From: Trochalopteron elliotii
Lineage: Eukaryota > Chordata > Aves > Passeriformes > Leiothrichidae
Direction of reading: 5' to 3'
DNA: 64,000 bases
NCBI GenBank assembly: GCA_024734555.1
Contig: JANPWX010000548.1
Location: forward strand, 491,842-555,841
Notes under the pieces: generated by a model
Seen by the model: only the letters and a program-made list of their open reading frames with translations
What the model was told of the DNA's origin: nothing
The model's database searches: none
Made by a program: the position numbers and the translations under genes
In this document: positions 62,514-64,000 of the stretch, one piece after another
How positions within the stretch are numbered: the first letter of the stretch is position 1
How the letters are laid out: every line of letters begins with the position of its first letter

Positions 62514-63016
62514 CTGAAATTATAGAAAAAGTTGAGAATTTCTCTCATATTGAACTTCCACATTGTGTCCCTTGCAACCCTTCCCTCAAAACACAGCAGT
62601 GTCTGCAAAACATTCCCAGGGTAAAAGAAGCTGATACACCACATAAATATCCATTCAGTCATTTCAGCCTATAATAGGAGTTCATCATAAAACTGTGTGA
62701 CATTTTATGGTAGGGAATAAAGTCAACATACTCAGCTGAAAGCACATGAGGTGCTTACACTGGTGGTAAGAGGGCCATAAAATGAGCACCAGTTAACAAC
62801 AGTACCAGAACAGATACCATTCCCCAGTGGCTCTACATCCAAGCAGTTTGTATTATTTCTTGGCATGGCAAAGGTCACATTGCAGACAGCTGTTACATGT
62901 GGAGATGCAGCCTCTGCCACCTCCCCACCCTGGGAAGTCACAACTCCATCACCACCTGACTGCCCAAGCTGTGAGGGGCTGGAGGCTGCTGGGGGCAGGG
63001 CTGGAGCTGTACTTAC
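62514..63016 (-). other. CACUL1 last intron
   Basis: The intron runs from the GTAAGT donor at 63011-63016 to the CAG acceptor at 62514-62516 and is about 503 bp long. The ORFs crossing it are by-products. Confidence 0.75.
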
Positions 63017-63060
63017 TGTAAGTTAACTCTTCTCCAGCTCTCTTGCGTGACTGGTCACCT
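63017..63060 (-). CDS. CACUL1: CACUL1 penultimate coding exon
   Basis: This is a 44-nt exon. The acceptor is a pyrimidine-rich TTCTCCCACAG just above 63060, and the donor is the consensus ACA|GTAAGT just below 63017. One base completes the arginine codon begun in the previous exon, then the frame reads GDQSRKRAGEELTY, and one base is left for the next exon. The exon is basic and hydrophilic and belongs to the C-terminal extension after the cullin-like domain of CACUL1. The minus strand matches the neighbouring PRLHR. Confidence 0.85.
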
Positions 63061-63839
63061 CTGTGGGAGAAGGCAAAGAAAGGTGTTTCCATGATAATCT
63101 CAATTTAACATGTCCCTGCTGCTCTGGACCTGCAAAGCTCCCTACCAGCCCCAACCATTCTGTGATCTCCAAAACAACAGTGAAATACCTCAGCACAATC
63201 AGCAGCTTCTAAAGATTTAGAAACAAAATGCAAACACAGTAACAATACTACTACTGCAGGAATCTCGATCTACCAAAAGAATAAGCTGTTATTTCATAGA
63301 TTTAATTAGCTCAATCTTTTGCTACAGACAGTAGGCTATCTATCCTATCTCACAGGATAATCTTTTATAAAATGAAGATGAGGAAAAAATGCTCATATGC
63401 AGCTGGAGCTTAAAACATGCACAAAATTGCTTTCCTCACTTTGAACTCTTCAACCAAGCTTTACAGAACTACGTGAAAAAAAATTCTGCATCTGTCAGTC
63501 TGAAAAAATGCTCCTGAATCTTAGAGACTCTATGCAAGTCTGAGCTGACAACACCTGCTCTTTAAGCAGAAGATTTTAGCACTTAGTGGTGTTGATAAGC
63601 TGTTGTTCTTCAACTAGAATCTGATGTGCAATTACTGCTGCTGAACACACCTCACCGTGCTGTGTTCCTCACGGTTACTGCTTTCAATCTTACTAATTCT
63701 GTAGGTGGCTGATAATAGTTCTGCTTACAAGGGCATTTCACCAGTTTCACACTGCTCAGAGAACCAAACCTGGCATTTCAAGTAGTAACAGTCTATATCC
63801 ACAAAAACAACTGTTTGAAAAATGTTTTTCTTTAGTTAC
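63061..63839 (-). other. CACUL1 intron
   Basis: The intron is 779 bp, with GTAAC as donor at 63835-63839 and CCCACAG as acceptor. A short CR1-tail-like string (CCAACCATTCTGTGATCTCC) lies near 63151-63170, too short to call firmly. The left arm of the terminal inverted repeat (63779-63816) lies just inside the donor end. Confidence 0.75.
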
Positions 63840-64000
63840 CTGAAAATGAGAGACTTGGCTGTGGAGTTCTTTGGCTGGTTCTGTAAGGGGGAGAGACTGT
63901 ATGAAAGGCTGGGAAGGGTAGGAAGGGACACAGACCATTGCAAGGCAAAATGCATTTCAAAAAAACAGTTGTTTTTGTGGATATAGACTGTTACTACTTG
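63779..64000. repeat. Perfect inverted repeat, 38-bp arms, 146-bp spacer, reaching the window end
   Basis: The left arm 63779-63816 begins CAAGTAGTAACAGTCTATAT, and the right arm 63963-64000 ends ATATAGACTGTTACTACTTG. They are exact reverse complements over all 38 bases. Pairing stops at 63817 on the inner side. On the outer side the window ends, so the arms may be longer than visible. The spacer contains the complete 41-nt CACUL1 exon with both splice sites. Confidence 0.95.
63840..63880 (-). CDS. CACUL1: CACUL1 third-from-last coding exon
   Basis: This is a 41-nt exon with acceptor CTCCCCCTTACAG just above 63880 and donor CAG|GTAAC just below 63840. It begins on a codon boundary, reads NQPKNSTAKSLIF, and leaves two bases (AG) that the next exon completes to arginine. 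Together the three exons give an uninterrupted frame of 41 codons to the stop, and this phase agreement is the main evidence that all three are real. The rest of the gene, including the cullin-like domain, lies beyond the right edge. The exon sits inside the loop of a perfect inverted repeat. Confidence 0.83.

Noticed and set aside
62384..62662. 92-codon minus-strand ORF at the CACUL1 3' end
   Set aside because: It reads across the last CACUL1 intron and exon in a different frame. The splice-consistent frame ending at 62473 explains the region.
1..64000. CRISPR arrays, operons, bacterial promoters and tRNA or rRNA genes
   Set aside because: The window is vertebrate nuclear DNA. No spaced direct-repeat array and no tRNA-like box A and B pair or rRNA sequence was recognised.

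Overview
The window reads as vertebrate, and specifically bird, nuclear DNA. It is AT-rich with low gene density, its protein-coding genes carry introns, and several CR1 LINE 3' ends and avian-type retroviral LTR remnants can be recognised by eye. The LTR types are ones I associate with songbirds, so a passerine is my best guess, but I could not test that.

Only two genes are firmly supported, one at each end and both on the minus strand. At 1750-2784 lies an intact single-exon class A GPCR of 344 residues, the prolactin-releasing peptide receptor PRLHR. At 62473-63880 lie the last three coding exons of CACUL1 (41, 44 and 41 coding nt). They have canonical splice sites, compatible phases and a shared stop, and the gene continues beyond the right edge. 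Neighbouring PRLHR and CACUL1 on the same strand matches my recollection of the order on human chromosome 10q26, which supports the receptor being the PRLHR orthologue. The two genes have no known functional link.

Between them lie roughly 56-60 kb without a recognisable conventional gene. This interval holds: microsatellites and G-runs (3.2, 6.4 and 7.8 kb); a CpG-rich patch with nested tandem repeats (8.7-9.06 kb) directly before a probable solo LTR (9.23-9.80 kb); a short coding-like ORF (12.8 kb); CR1 fragments (20.0, 26.0, 36.4, 40.4, 49.4, 55.6 and 61.5 kb); a second probable LTR piece (23.1-23.3 kb); a minus-strand exon-like cysteine-rich ORF (26.6 kb); a GATA-type microsatellite (34.8 kb); and a roughly 22-bp minisatellite that repeats a consensus splice-donor motif (43.6-43.9 kb), followed by an acidic exon-like ORF (44.1 kb). 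Several TAAT-rich stretches look like conserved noncoding elements, but this is a visual impression only.

The most notable structural signal is a perfect 38-bp inverted repeat at the right edge (63779-63816 and 63963-64000). It encloses a CACUL1 exon, and its second arm runs to the last base of the window, so the arm may be longer. It could be a real hairpin in the pre-mRNA or the start of an assembly fold-back. I found no convincing previously undescribed multi-gene system; the candidates below are individual leads.
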